Assembly: GCA_003945285.1 (NCBI GenBank)
Contig: AP019005.1
Location: 1,971,747 to 2,035,746 of the forward strand
Origin: Hydrogenimonas sp.
Lineage (GTDB): Bacteria > Campylobacterota > Campylobacteria > Campylobacterales > Hydrogenimonadaceae
Direction of reading: 5' to 3'
DNA length: 64,000 nucleotides
The translations under genes were made by a program, and so were the position numbers. The notes beneath the pieces were generated by a model, which searched no databases, had not been told where the DNA came from, and saw nothing but the letters and a program-made list of their open reading frames with translations. Of the stretch, positions 26,255-35,085 are shown one piece after another; the stretch's first letter is position 1, and the number at the start of each line of letters is the position of its first letter.

Positions 26255-27274
26255 TCATCCCATCGGGTACATAACCGCATCATTCACTCTGTCGCAGGCT
26301 CTCAGAAGCTCTTCATCCAGGGTTACATCGAGTGCGGCGAGCGTCTCGTCCAGCTGCTTCACATCGGTTGCTCCTATGATGGAAGAGGCGACGAAGTCAT
26401 GGTGTATGCTCCAGGCTACGGCGAGAGTCGTCAGGCTCATACCCGCCGCCCAGGCAAGCTCCAGATAGAGAGCCGTAGCCTTGAGAGTCTTCTCGTTTAG
26501 GTACCTCTCCGCCTGCGCCCTGACCCTTGGGTTTTTATCTTCCATATACCTGGTAAATCTGGCTTTCGGGGGAAAGAACTCTCCGTTATACTTCCCGGTC
26601 AGCACCCCGCCGGCCAACGGAGCGTAGGGCAGCAGCGAAATCTTCTCCTTTCGGCATACCGTCGCCAGTTCGTCCATGAAGCGGCGATTGAGCAGAGAGA
26701 AGTTGTTCTGTATAGACTCGAAACGTGCCAGCCCACGATAGCGGCTCGTCTCATTCGCCTTCGTAAGGCCGTAGGCGGTATCGTTTGATGTTCCTATATA
26801 GCGCACTTTTCCGCTTTGGACCATTCTGTCGAAAGCCTCCAGGCTCTCTTCTATCGGCACGACCGTATCGGGCCAGTGCATCTGGTAGAGGTCGATATAG
26901 TCGGTTCCGAGCCTTCTTAGGCTCCCTTCTACCGCTCTTTCTATATGGAAGCGGTCTATAGCGGTCATTCCGTGCCGGATCGGAGGTACGAACCATCCGC
27001 TTGCGGCCCCCGCCACTTTACCGGCCAGAATGATGGAATCACGCGGTTTTCCAGCCAGCCACTCTCCTATGATCTCCTCCGTCGTACCGGCCCACGAACT
27101 TCTCGGGGGCACAGGGTAGAGCTCTGCCGTATCGAAGAAGTTGATCCCGCGATCGTACGCTCTGTCCATTATCGCGAACGACTCTCTCTTGTCGCAAAAC
27201 GACCCGAAAGTCATGGTCCCCATACAGATTGGTGTCACCCTCAGGCCGCTTCGGCCGATATATCGATACTCCAT
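26255..27274 (-). CDS. Aldo/keto reductase
   Basis: 339 residues from ATG 27274 (MEYRYIGRSGLRV), preceded by AAGGCGG at six bases; the 25 codons further upstream are basic and unlike the family. TIM-barrel oxidoreductase of the Tas/YajO-like branch: FFDTAELYP with the catalytic Asp/Tyr, Lys in IILAGKVAGAA, QMHWPD, the NADPH-binding C-terminal SIIGATDVKQLDE. Reduces aldehydes or ketones with NADPH; substrate unknown. Confidence 0.92.
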   Translation of the reverse strand: MEYRYIGRSGLRVTPICMGTMTFGSFCDKRESFAIMDRAYDRGINFFDTAELYPVPPRSSWAGTTEEIIGEWLAGKPRDSIILAGKVAGAASGWFVPPIRHGMTAIDRFHIERAVEGSLRRLGTDYIDLYQMHWPDTVVPIEESLEAFDRMVQSGKVRYIGTSNDTAYGLTKANETSRYRGLARFESIQNNFSLLNRRFMDELATVCRKEKISLLPYAPLAGGVLTGKYNGEFFPPKARFTRYMEDKNPRVRAQAERYLNEKTLKATALYLELAWAAGMSLTTLAVAWSIHHDFVASSIIGATDVKQLDETLAALDVTLDEELLRACDRVNDAVMYPMG

Positions 27275-27460
27275 TTTTTTCCGCCTTTTATCTTTTTTGC
27301 CTACCTCTCCGATCTTACGAAAGCCCCGGGCTTTACGTGAAGTAACCATCCATACCGCCTAAAGCTACGAAAACCGCACTTCAAACCGTTTCGTTTACCC
27401 GTATTTACAATATATTAATTTGCCGTTGATAAGATTTATCTAAAATTATATCAATAGACT

Positions 27461-27636
27461 TATTAACTGACCTTACGTAAAATTTGTCAGCCCCGGGATT
27501 CGAGCGGGAAAATATCGTTTAAAAAACCGCGCTTGCCCGTAAGGCACCGATTTTTAGGGCACCTCGAGAGGTGCCCTATGCGTCCCGCAGGGCAAATCCC
27601 GCTCGGCGTACCGATTTTGCGTAACATCAGTTATTA
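27461..27636. mobile_element. MITE copy B, 166 bp with 5-bp target duplication
   Basis: Element at 27466-27631 with the same terminal inverted repeats as copy A (ACTGACCTTACGTAAAAT; three mismatches to the other end) and perfect flanking direct repeats TATTA (27461-27465, 27632-27636). Its centre holds a strong hairpin AGGGCACCTCGAGAGGTGCCCT that copy A lacks. Shared internal text includes CGCGCTTGCCCGTAAGG and GCAGGGCAAATCCCGCTCGG. Confidence 0.87.
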
Positions 27637-27651
27637 AACCGGGGGGCTTCA

Positions 27652-27753
27652 ATGGAGTGGATACTCTTCTCTGTGCAGGGAGCGGTTGCAACCGTTCTCT
27701 CCTACTTCCTTATCTTTGTAGTTGTTCGTTCGGTTATCAAACCGGGAAGCTGA
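27652..27753 (+). CDS. Possible 33-residue single-helix membrane peptide
   Basis: ATG 27652 to TGA 27753, preceded by GGGGGG at five bases. The product MEWILFSVQGAVATVLSY...RSVIKPGS has one hydrophobic helix and a basic tail. It starts 15 bases after the MITE target duplication, and its stop codon forms part of the following hairpin. No homologue recognised; a chance frame is possible. Confidence 0.4.
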   Translation: MEWILFSVQGAVATVLSYFLIFVVVRSVIKPGS

Positions 27754-27779
27754 GACCCCGCAACGGGGTATCGCTCAGC
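27749..27779. terminator. Hairpin between convergent genes
   Basis: GCTGAG-A-CCCCG-CAA-CGGGG-TATCG-CTCAGC forms a long GC stem with one bulge. It lies between the small plus-strand frame and the stop of the GGDEF-EAL gene. No run of T on either side, so termination is not certain. Confidence 0.45.
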
Positions 27780-27786
27780 CTTATTG

Positions 27787-30351
27787 TCACTTTTTACATT
27801 CGGCCAGCCACTCTACGAACGACTCTATGCTCATAGGTTTGCTGAAGTAGTACCCCTGCGCCAGATCACATCCGAACTTCTTCAAAAATGCGAGCTGTGT
27901 CTCGTTCTCGACTCCCTCGGCCACCGTTTTCATACCGAAGTGCGACGCTATGTCGATAATAGTTCTGGTAAGAACCTCATCATTCGGGCTTATACCTATA
28001 TCCTGCACGAAACCTCTATCTATCTTCAGTGTCTTTATAGATAGGTTTTTGAGATATGAGAGCGAAGAGTATCCTGTTCCGAAATCGTCTATGCTGAACC
28101 TGAAACCCATCTCCTTTAGCTCCTGCAGCTTCTCGTTCGTCTCGGCGTAGCTTCCTACAAATACCGACTCTGTCATCTCCAGCTCTATCCTGGAGGGGTC
28201 AATCTCTCCTCTATCGGCCATTCCCCTGATGACATCGATAAAGTCGCTGCGCACAAACTCCTTTATGCTTACATTGACTGCTATATAGTCGAGATGCAGG
28301 TCCGAACAATCTTTTGCAACCGTTTTAAGAACCCATTGGCCAAGCTCATGTATGACGCCGCTCTCCTCCGCTAGAGGGATGAAAACCTCGGGAGATACCG
28401 GTCCCCGCTTCGGGTGCTCCCAGCGAAGAAGCGCTTCGGCCCCTACGCACCTGCCGCTGGAAATCTCTATCTGGGGGTGGTAAAGCAGTTTCAGCTGCCC
28501 CTTCTCTATGGCATTGTGCAGATCCTGCATCATCTCGGTTTTATCTACAGTCAGCTTCTCGAGCTTCGCATCGAAAAGCTTCACGCAGTTCCTGCCTGCG
28601 GCTTTGGCTTCATACATAGCCACATCTGCCTCTTTGAGCAGAGTGAAGAAATCTTTGCCGTGATTGAAGAGTGTAACTCCTATGCTGACACTGAAGTGGA
28701 GTTTTCTCCCTTTTATCAAAAATGGCTTTGCAACCTCCTTCCTTATCTTTCTGGCGACAATTTCACTCTTCATGGCGGCCTCTTCCGAATCCCCTTCAAG
28801 ATCGGCAAGCAGAATCACGAACTCGTCCCCGCCCAGTCTGGCGACGATATCTCCCGTCCTCATCAGGGAGGAGAGACGTTTGGAGAGCTGCTTTAACAGG
28901 TAGTCCCCTATATCGTGCCCCATCGAATCGTTTATCTGCTTGAAGTTGTCCAGATCGAGAAACAGAAGGGCATTGTAGGTTCCGTTGCGCTCGGCACGCA
29001 TCATAGCGATCTTTATATGCTCGAAAAGAAGTTTGCGCCTGGGAAGCCCTGTCAACTCATCGTAATAGGCGAGATAGTCGGCTCTCTCCCTGGCTATTCG
29101 CTCTTTCGTGACATCCCTTCCGTAGAGATTCATATGGCCGTCATCCGTAGCCGCTACATCGAATTGGTAGATCGTATCGCCGTCGCGCAGTTCGACGCTC
29201 CGGCTGCCGCCGTCACACACTTTTCTCAAAAAGTGTTCCCATCTCTTTTTGGCAGATGCCTCTACCGAAAAGCGTATCTTCATGGCCGGACCGTTCTCGA
29301 GCAGAACCTTACGCGACGGACACTCGATCCTGAAAACAGGATTGGGGTTACGGATATAAAACTGCGCGAACGATTCGATCTTCCTCTTGTTGTCAAGCTC
29401 CATGGCGATATCTTCCACAATTCCGATCGCACCCACCAGCCTGTTCCTGGAGTCTTTCAAAGCGGTTGTCTTTACCCTGATATCAACATCTATATCGCTC
29501 GTCGTCGTATGGTACCTTCCCTCGTAGCTTCCCTCTTCCAAACCGTTGTAATCTATCGGCGCACGGATACTCTGGGCGATACGTTTATCCACTAGCTCTT
29601 CTAGATTCAGCCCGATCAGCCTATCACGGTCGGACTTGAAAATGTCCACGAAATATTGATTTACGTTTACTATTTTGAACTCTTTGTCGTAGAAAAAGAT
29701 ACCTACCGGAACATTGTCGAATATCAGATCCATCTCGGCCTTGTGAGCCCTGAGCGCACGTATAGCCTCTATATTCTTCTTTCTGAGCGTCAAAGCGTCC
29801 ACGATTGTTTTGTTTATTCTTCCCGAACTCAGTATCAAAAAGGCAAGGTAGGCCAGTACCAGAACCCCCATCATAATCTCTACAGGCTCGCCGCCGTAAA
29901 AGAGCCACAGTACCGTTCCGCCAAGTATGATGGTGATGTACGTGACCGCGATGATGCGGTCTGAAGAGAGCGTGGTGACAGCTCCGGAGGCCAGACCGCC
30001 CATGACGAAAGCCATGAGGAAGTCGAGGGCTATATCCTGCCTTCCCAGAAAGTACCATAGAGCGCTGACCCATACAGTCGCACTCATAAGCATCCCGATC
30101 AAAAGCAGAAGCCATGCCCGTTTTACCCCGATATCCTCCTGGTGCATCTTGTAGTAGAGATATGCCAACAGGCGATAGAACATAACCGCCACAACAAGTG
30201 CGAACCAGGTTGTCACACCTCCTTGCGATGTCGGCCAGTACACTATCAGCACCACGGTAGCCGCAAGAGTGTTGATAACTATACTGAAAGGGGCGGAGCT
30301 GTAGATCATATCAATCATCTGTCGGCGGAGTTTGTCGCCGTAGGGTACCAT
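27787..30351 (-). CDS. Membrane PAS-GGDEF-EAL cyclic-di-GMP protein
   Basis: 854 residues from ATG 30351, which overlaps the upstream stop (TGATG). N-terminal membrane sensor of about six helices (residues 20-175), PAS domain about 205-320, a second PAS-like segment to about 425, GGDEF about 430-595 with intact GGDEF (508-512) and inhibitory site R499-x-x-D502, EAL about 610-850 with EAL (640-642) and DDFGTG (756-761). Both halves keep their signature residues, so both diguanylate cyclase and phosphodiesterase activity are possible; which dominates is unknown. Translationally coupled to the S24 regulator, an unusual pairing. Confidence 0.93.
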   Translation of the reverse strand: MVPYGDKLRRQMIDMIYSSAPFSIVINTLAATVVLIVYWPTSQGGVTTWFALVVAVMFYRLLAYLYYKMHQEDIGVKRAWLLLLIGMLMSATVWVSALWYFLGRQDIALDFLMAFVMGGLASGAVTTLSSDRIIAVTYITIILGGTVLWLFYGGEPVEIMMGVLVLAYLAFLILSSGRINKTIVDALTLRKKNIEAIRALRAHKAEMDLIFDNVPVGIFFYDKEFKIVNVNQYFVDIFKSDRDRLIGLNLEELVDKRIAQSIRAPIDYNGLEEGSYEGRYHTTTSDIDVDIRVKTTALKDSRNRLVGAIGIVEDIAMELDNKRKIESFAQFYIRNPNPVFRIECPSRKVLLENGPAMKIRFSVEASAKKRWEHFLRKVCDGGSRSVELRDGDTIYQFDVAATDDGHMNLYGRDVTKERIARERADYLAYYDELTGLPRRKLLFEHIKIAMMRAERNGTYNALLFLDLDNFKQINDSMGHDIGDYLLKQLSKRLSSLMRTGDIVARLGGDEFVILLADLEGDSEEAAMKSEIVARKIRKEVAKPFLIKGRKLHFSVSIGVTLFNHGKDFFTLLKEADVAMYEAKAAGRNCVKLFDAKLEKLTVDKTEMMQDLHNAIEKGQLKLLYHPQIEISSGRCVGAEALLRWEHPKRGPVSPEVFIPLAEESGVIHELGQWVLKTVAKDCSDLHLDYIAVNVSIKEFVRSDFIDVIRGMADRGEIDPSRIELEMTESVFVGSYAETNEKLQELKEMGFRFSIDDFGTGYSSLSYLKNLSIKTLKIDRGFVQDIGISPNDEVLTRTIIDIASHFGMKTVAEGVENETQLAFLKKFGCDLAQGYYFSKPMSIESFVEWLAECKK

Positions 30352-31013
30352 CAAGACTCCTTCCGCATGACGGCTACCGCCTCGCCGACTATATGAAGTT
30401 CGGACCTATCTACACTGACAGGCGAATATGCGCTGTTTAGCGAAGTGCAGACCCATTCGCCGTTTCCGCCCTCTCTATCCAGGCGCTTTATGAAGAGCTC
30501 CTCACCTATCCTGAGGACATAGATTCCCCCCTCTTTCGGCTCGCACCTGCTTCTATCGACCGCTACCAGATCGCCGTCTTGAAGCAGAGGCTCCATAGAG
30601 TCCCCCTTCACCTCCAGAGCATCTATATACTTGAGATGTCTTCTGCCTCCCAGAATATTCACGAGCTCCTCATCTATAAGGATCTTCTCGTAACACTCCT
30701 CCCGGTTGAGCGCCCCGTTTCCGGCCGAAGCGTTTATCTGCCTGAAGTATCTGATCGTAGCGAATTTTTCCGTACTCTCCTCCAGAGATTTCGGGGCCTG
30801 GTCATACAGCAGCCAGTTTATGCTTATCTTTCTTTCGGCGCAGAAGTCGGCGATCTGCTCCAGGGGAACACTCTCCCGCTTTTTCAGTACGGCAAAATAT
30901 GCCGGCGCTATACCGAGCGCCTCGGCCACATCCTTATCCAAAACTCTGCGTTCCCCCACCTCGGCACTCAGGATATCCTTCAGCCGCATAAGAACCTCAT
31001 CGAAAGGGAGCAT
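30351..31013 (-). CDS. LexA/CI-like HTH-S24 autocleaving regulator
   Basis: 220 residues. N-terminal helix-turn-helix (about 1-65, DKDVAEALGIAPAYFAVLKKR), then the S24 peptidase fold: nucleophile in KGDSMEPLLQDGDLVAVDR (Ser139), general base Lys176 in LFIKRL, and a likely self-cleavage site Ala97-Gly98 in NASAGNG. Such proteins lose DNA binding on RecA-stimulated self-cleavage. It is divergent from the Y-family polymerase gene across 111 bases, so it may repress that gene and itself. Campylobacterota often lack a classical LexA, so this may be the local SOS-like switch; inference. Confidence 0.88.
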   Translation of the reverse strand: MLPFDEVLMRLKDILSAEVGERRVLDKDVAEALGIAPAYFAVLKKRESVPLEQIADFCAERKISINWLLYDQAPKSLEESTEKFATIRYFRQINASAGNGALNREECYEKILIDEELVNILGGRRHLKYIDALEVKGDSMEPLLQDGDLVAVDRSRCEPKEGGIYVLRIGEELFIKRLDREGGNGEWVCTSLNSAYSPVSVDRSELHIVGEAVAVMRKES

Positions 31014-31030
31014 CTCACCTCTTTAGAAAT

Positions 31031-31084
31031 TGATATTTTTTAGACCCTATCATACCACACCGCCCTATAATAGTATCTGATATT
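31031..31084. promoter_or_regulatory. Divergent promoter region with repeated TGATATT
   Basis: TGATATT occurs at 31031-31037 and 31078-31084, flanking TATAAT (31066-31071) facing the polymerase gene; on the minus strand TATGAT faces the S24 gene. The spaced direct repeat could be the operator of the S24 regulator. Low certainty: AT-rich 7-mers recur by chance. Confidence 0.35.
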
Positions 31085-31124
31085 AAACTTCTTTTAAACA
31101 AAACACTATTCAAAAGGAGACAAT

Positions 31125-32393
31125 ATGATAATCCATCTGGACCTGGACTCCTTTTTCGCCTCCTGTGAACGGCTTTCAAACCCGGCTCTAAAAGGGCTCC
31201 CCATAGCTGTCGGAGGGCGCGGGGACCCGTTCATTTTCGAAAGCGAAAGCCGCCGTAACATAGATATAACGGTAGAAAACAGCGGTGCTTTCGTGCCGAC
31301 CGTCTTCTACGATGCGAAGAGCTCTTTCGAAGAGTACTTCATCGAAGGTAAAAAGATACGGGGTATCGTCATAACCTCGAGCTACGAAGCCAGAGCGTTC
31401 GGTATCAAAACCGGAATGACGATAAGAGAGGCTCTACTGCGATGTCCCGACCTCATCGTCCTCCCTCCCAACCACCTCTTCTACCACGACTGCTCGCACA
31501 GGCTCAAACTCTACCTCCAAAGAGAGATACCGGTACTGGAGCAGTACAGCATAGATGAGTTTTTCGGCGATCTGAAAGGGTGGGTAGAAGAGAAGGAAGT
31601 TCCGGCTTTCATAGAGAGGCTGCGAAAAGAGGTAGAGGAGAGATTCGGACTGCCGGTATCGATAGGTGCAGCTCCATCCAAATGGATAGCCAAGATGGCC
31701 ACCGGCGCGGCAAAGCCCAACGGCTGTAAAACCCTCTTCAAAGAGGATGTGGAGAGCTTCGTGGACCCTCTGCCGATAGATGCCTTCCCCGGTATAGGAC
31801 GCGGCTTTTCGAAACGCCTGCGCTCGTACAAAATAGAGACCCTCAAAGAGCTGAAGGCGGCCAGGCATCTCCTCTACCGCTGGAAAAAGCCGGGTATCCA
31901 GCTCTACCACCGCGTCAACGGTGACGATATGGAGCCGGTGGTACCGGGCAGAGACAGGCGCTCAGTGGGAATCTCCAGAACCATAGACCCCCTTTTCGAC
32001 AGAGAGGAGGCGAGGCGGCGGCTGATCATACTCTGCCGCCATCTCTCGCAACTGCTCGCAAAGATAGAGAGCAGACCGAAAACACTCTATCTCGGTATCA
32101 AATACCAGTTCGGCCAAAAAGCGAAACGTAGCGTAAGCGAAACATTCATCTTCAGCGAATACTCTCTGCGAAGAGTCGTGCTTAAACTCTTCGAAACCAT
32201 CGACATATACCGCTCACTCGCCATCGTAAGGCTCTCCGTCAGATGCGGAAACTTCGAGACGAAACCTCTTGAAGGCGGCTCTCTTTTCAACCACGAAAAG
32301 GAGGTGAAGATGCAAAGAGTCTGGCTTCAGACGGCCAAAGTACGCACCAAATACGGTGTAGACTCCATAAGATCGGGCATAGAGCTTCTATAG
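31125..32393 (+). CDS. Y-family DNA polymerase (DinB/UmuC-like) with finger insertion
   Basis: 422 residues. Catalytic carboxylates D6/D8 (HLDLDSFFASCE) and D144/E145 (YSIDEFFGDL); the usual small residue after SIDE is Phe here. Helix-hairpin-helix thumb region PGIGRGFSKRL and a little-finger C-terminal domain. Residues about 32-77, between PIAVGG and VITSSYEARAFG, are an insertion of some 40 residues not found in typical DinB. AAAGGAG lies 6 bases before the ATG. Likely a low-fidelity translesion enzyme; the divergent S24 regulator suggests damage control. Its 3' end overlaps the macrodomain gene tail to tail by 6 bases. Confidence 0.92.
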   Translation: MIIHLDLDSFFASCERLSNPALKGLPIAVGGRGDPFIFESESRRNIDITVENSGAFVPTVFYDAKSSFEEYFIEGKKIRGIVITSSYEARAFGIKTGMTIREALLRCPDLIVLPPNHLFYHDCSHRLKLYLQREIPVLEQYSIDEFFGDLKGWVEEKEVPAFIERLRKEVEERFGLPVSIGAAPSKWIAKMATGAAKPNGCKTLFKEDVESFVDPLPIDAFPGIGRGFSKRLRSYKIETLKELKAARHLLYRWKKPGIQLYHRVNGDDMEPVVPGRDRRSVGISRTIDPLFDREEARRRLIILCRHLSQLLAKIESRPKTLYLGIKYQFGQKAKRSVSETFIFSEYSLRRVVLKLFETIDIYRSLAIVRLSVRCGNFETKPLEGGSLFNHEKEVKMQRVWLQTAKVRTKYGVDSIRSGIELL

Positions 32394-32906
32394 CCCGTTG
32401 GCCTCTTCGAAAACTCTTCTGCTCTCGTCGGAGTGGAAGATAAATGTAACATCCATATCGGGATGTCTCTTCAGAAACTCTCTTACCGTCCTGTAGGCTA
32501 TCTTCGCGGCACGCTCCGGCGGAAAACCGTAGATACCGGTAGAGATCGCCGGAAATAGAACCGATCTGCACCCGACCTCAACGGCTCTCTCCAAAGAGTT
32601 TCTGTATGCGTCGGCCAAAAGCTCGTCGCACCTCTTTTTACACCTGCCCCATATCGGCCCTACTGTATGTATCACATATTTCGCCGGCAGATCTCCGGCA
32701 GTCGTAACCGCAGCCTCCCCCGTAGGGAGTCCGTCCGGATATTTCGTGCGGCGCAGCTCTCTGCACTCCTGCAGAATCTTCGATCCGCCGGCTCTGTGTA
32801 TCGCACCGTCGACTCCCCCGCCTCCCATCAGCGAACTGTTGGCCGCATTGACTACGGCACATGCCCTCTCTTTCGTTATATCACCCGTTTTTACCGCTAT
32901 TCCCAT
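32388..32906 (-). CDS. Macrodomain ADP-ribose hydrolase
   Basis: 172 residues, single macrodomain of the YmdB/MacroD type. VVNAANSSLMGGGGVDGAIHRAGG binds the distal ribose and carries the catalytic Asp in VDGAIH; FPAISTGIYGFP is the diphosphate loop. Family enzymes remove ADP-ribose from proteins or nucleic acids, or deacetylate O-acetyl-ADP-ribose. It is the last gene of a five-gene operon and overlaps the VWA gene by 26 bases, so it is probably part of that system. Confidence 0.92.
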   Translation of the reverse strand: MGIAVKTGDITKERACAVVNAANSSLMGGGGVDGAIHRAGGSKILQECRELRRTKYPDGLPTGEAAVTTAGDLPAKYVIHTVGPIWGRCKKRCDELLADAYRNSLERAVEVGCRSVLFPAISTGIYGFPPERAAKIAYRTVREFLKRHPDMDVTFIFHSDESRRVFEEANGL

Positions 32907-34068
32907 TCACACCTCCCAAAACAACACTCCTGCCGAACGGAAGATCGGACTCCTCCGGCACCGCCCAGACCGTATCGAAAGAGGGCTCCTCTTGAGGGAA
33001 GCTCCCCTTAGCGTCGGTAAAGTATATCAGCAGTGAAGTCTGCGGAAGCTCCGCCTCTATGTAGTCGAAAACCGGCCTGAAGTCGGTGCCTCCGCCCCCT
33101 TTCACCGAAAAATCAAGTATCTCTCCCGAAACGAACCTGTATATACCCTGAATCTTTGCGTCGCAGATGATGAGATCTACGCAGACATCCGGAAAACTCA
33201 ACAAAATCGCCTCCAGTTCGGAGACGAAGAGGCCCAGCAGCTTCTCGTCCACCGAGCCGCTCGAGTCGATGGCTACTGCGATATTCAGGGCTTCACTGCA
33301 TGTAGAGGGGAGGTAGATACCGGCGGAGAGTACCTTTTTGTTGGGGCGGGAGAATGTGTAGTCGCTCCTCATATGGCGGTTTACAGCCTGGTAGAGCTCG
33401 CTTCGCCAATCTGTCGCCGCCTCCCCATCGTGTGCGAACAGCCTCTCAACGCCCAGAGGCCGCTCCCCCTGCTCTTCGGCCCTATCCAGGGCATCCTTCA
33501 TCGCCCTGGCCCACTCCTCCTGCAGGTCGGGCTGAAGCTCTGCGGGAGGCAGGGGCATATTCTCATCTTTCCGACTCCCATTTTCGGCAGGCGGGCTCTC
33601 CTTCATCCGGTCTCTGTTCTGTTCATTGAACCCCTCTTCGTTGCTCTCGTCGTCACTATAATCTTCGTTTCTGATCTCATCTTTCAAAAGGGCGTATATC
33701 TCTTCCGCATACATCCCTTCGAAACGCTCTTCGTAGTTGACCCGTGCCGGAATTTCGAAACCGTTGCTCTTGAGCATCGAATTTATCGCATAGTCCGTAG
33801 CCAGCTGCCATAGCCATCCGAGGCGGGACATCCTCCTGTTTTCATGGGCCAGAACATGGTGCATCACACTGTTTGCGAAGGCGAACTCCAGCGTCTCGAC
33901 CGGCTCTTTCTCGAAGTACTCTTCGTTGTATTGAAGGGTTCTGCCGTCGCTGAGGAAGGCCTCCACGTCGCCGGGCTCCGACTTCAGCCTCAGGGCAAGC
34001 ATTCCGAAGTAGGGGTGCTTCAGAACCAGACGGCTCTTTGCTTTCGCTATCTTCTCTTCGACACTCAT
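32881..34068 (-). CDS. DUF2201 metallopeptidase-like plus VWA domain protein
   Basis: 395 residues. N-terminal DUF2201 domain (about 1-130) has H71-VLA-H75 where zinc proteases read HExxH, so the catalytic Glu is missing. Residues about 130-200 are an acidic linker. The C-terminal VWA domain has a complete MIDAS: D268-S-S270-G-S272, T328 in GGGGTDF, D352 in YFTDAKG. MoxR-type ATPases and VWA proteins act as pairs in maturing or remodelling client complexes. The start overlaps the MoxR stop by four bases (ATGA). Confidence 0.9.
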   Translation of the reverse strand: MSVEEKIAKAKSRLVLKHPYFGMLALRLKSEPGDVEAFLSDGRTLQYNEEYFEKEPVETLEFAFANSVMHHVLAHENRRMSRLGWLWQLATDYAINSMLKSNGFEIPARVNYEERFEGMYAEEIYALLKDEIRNEDYSDDESNEEGFNEQNRDRMKESPPAENGSRKDENMPLPPAELQPDLQEEWARAMKDALDRAEEQGERPLGVERLFAHDGEAATDWRSELYQAVNRHMRSDYTFSRPNKKVLSAGIYLPSTCSEALNIAVAIDSSGSVDEKLLGLFVSELEAILLSFPDVCVDLIICDAKIQGIYRFVSGEILDFSVKGGGGTDFRPVFDYIEAELPQTSLLIYFTDAKGSFPQEEPSFDTVWAVPEESDLPFGRSVVLGGVNGNSGKNG

Positions 34069-35066
34069 GCCAGAAGGTAGCCGAACTCTCTTATCCAGAG
34101 CTTCCAGACGGAAGATCTCTCCACAACTACGCCTCTTCTTTGAAGCTCTTTCATTGTCATTACCGAGAACTCTCCCGGCATCTTCATCATATAGCCCATA
34201 AGGTTGTCGAGCCTCTCTTTGGAAATCTTCGGATCGGCCCTCTGCACTATCATGGAGCTGAGTACGTAAAGGGCGTTCGGATCTTCAGGCACCATCTCCT
34301 CCTCTCCGGAAAAAACCGCCTCCATATCGGGAAGCTCACCCGCCGCCGACCTCCAGCTCAGGAACTCGGCCGCCAGCTCTTCGCCGATACTTCCCGATAT
34401 CAGCGGCATGAGAAGCTCCGGTTCGGGGGTCGACTTGACTATCTTGTCTACATACTCCCAGCTTCTCGGGGTGGCGAAACTCCTGTGGGCAGACTTCGCA
34501 TCGAACGCGAAAAGCGCATCCGGCCTGGCCGCTATAAAACCGACAACGGAAGGGTCGAATCCGTTCTCCAATGCCCAGCTTCTCCACTGCCGCGCATCTA
34601 TCTCCATCTCAAGGTGCACGAAACGGTTTGCAAGCGGGGCCGGCATTCTGAATACCGCCCCCCTGTCGCTCTCCCTGTTTCCTGCGGCCACTATCGCCCA
34701 TCCGTCCGGGAGCCGATACTCGCCTATGCGCCTGTCGAGTATCAGCTGATAGGCGCCGGCCTGCACCATCGGGGCCGCCGTATTGAGCTCATCCAGGAAG
34801 AGTATCCCCTCCTCTTCCGTGCCGTCGGGCAAAAATGCGGGAGGCGCCCAGACCGCCTTTTGAGATCCGCTGTCGAAGAATGGGATACCCCTCAAATCGG
34901 TAGGGTCCAGCAGGGTGAGCCTCAGATCCATGAAGCCTATACCCCTCTGCTCGGCTATCTCTTTTACTATGGAGGACTTTCCTATACCCGGAGGCCCCCA
35001 CAAAAAGATGGGTACTCTCTGCTCAACGAGGTGCTCTAGCGCCCTCTTCGCCTCTTCCGGCTTCAT
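34065..35066 (-). CDS. MoxR-family AAA+ ATPase
   Basis: 333 residues. Walker A GPPGIGKS (24-31), Walker B ILFLDELN (88-95), sensor 1 VAAGNRES (127-134), arginine finger in PAPLANRFVH. Ribosome site GAGGAGG stands five bases before the ATG. The C-terminal lid domain is of normal size. MoxR ATPases, such as E. coli RavA, work with a VWA protein; the partner gene follows directly. Preceded by the LRV-repeat gene at 19 bases. Confidence 0.92.
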   Translation of the reverse strand: MKPEEAKRALEHLVEQRVPIFLWGPPGIGKSSIVKEIAEQRGIGFMDLRLTLLDPTDLRGIPFFDSGSQKAVWAPPAFLPDGTEEEGILFLDELNTAAPMVQAGAYQLILDRRIGEYRLPDGWAIVAAGNRESDRGAVFRMPAPLANRFVHLEMEIDARQWRSWALENGFDPSVVGFIAARPDALFAFDAKSAHRSFATPRSWEYVDKIVKSTPEPELLMPLISGSIGEELAAEFLSWRSAAGELPDMEAVFSGEEEMVPEDPNALYVLSSMIVQRADPKISKERLDNLMGYMMKMPGEFSVMTMKELQRRGVVVERSSVWKLWIREFGYLLA

Positions 35067-35085
35067 CTGCCCTCCTCGCTCTTCT

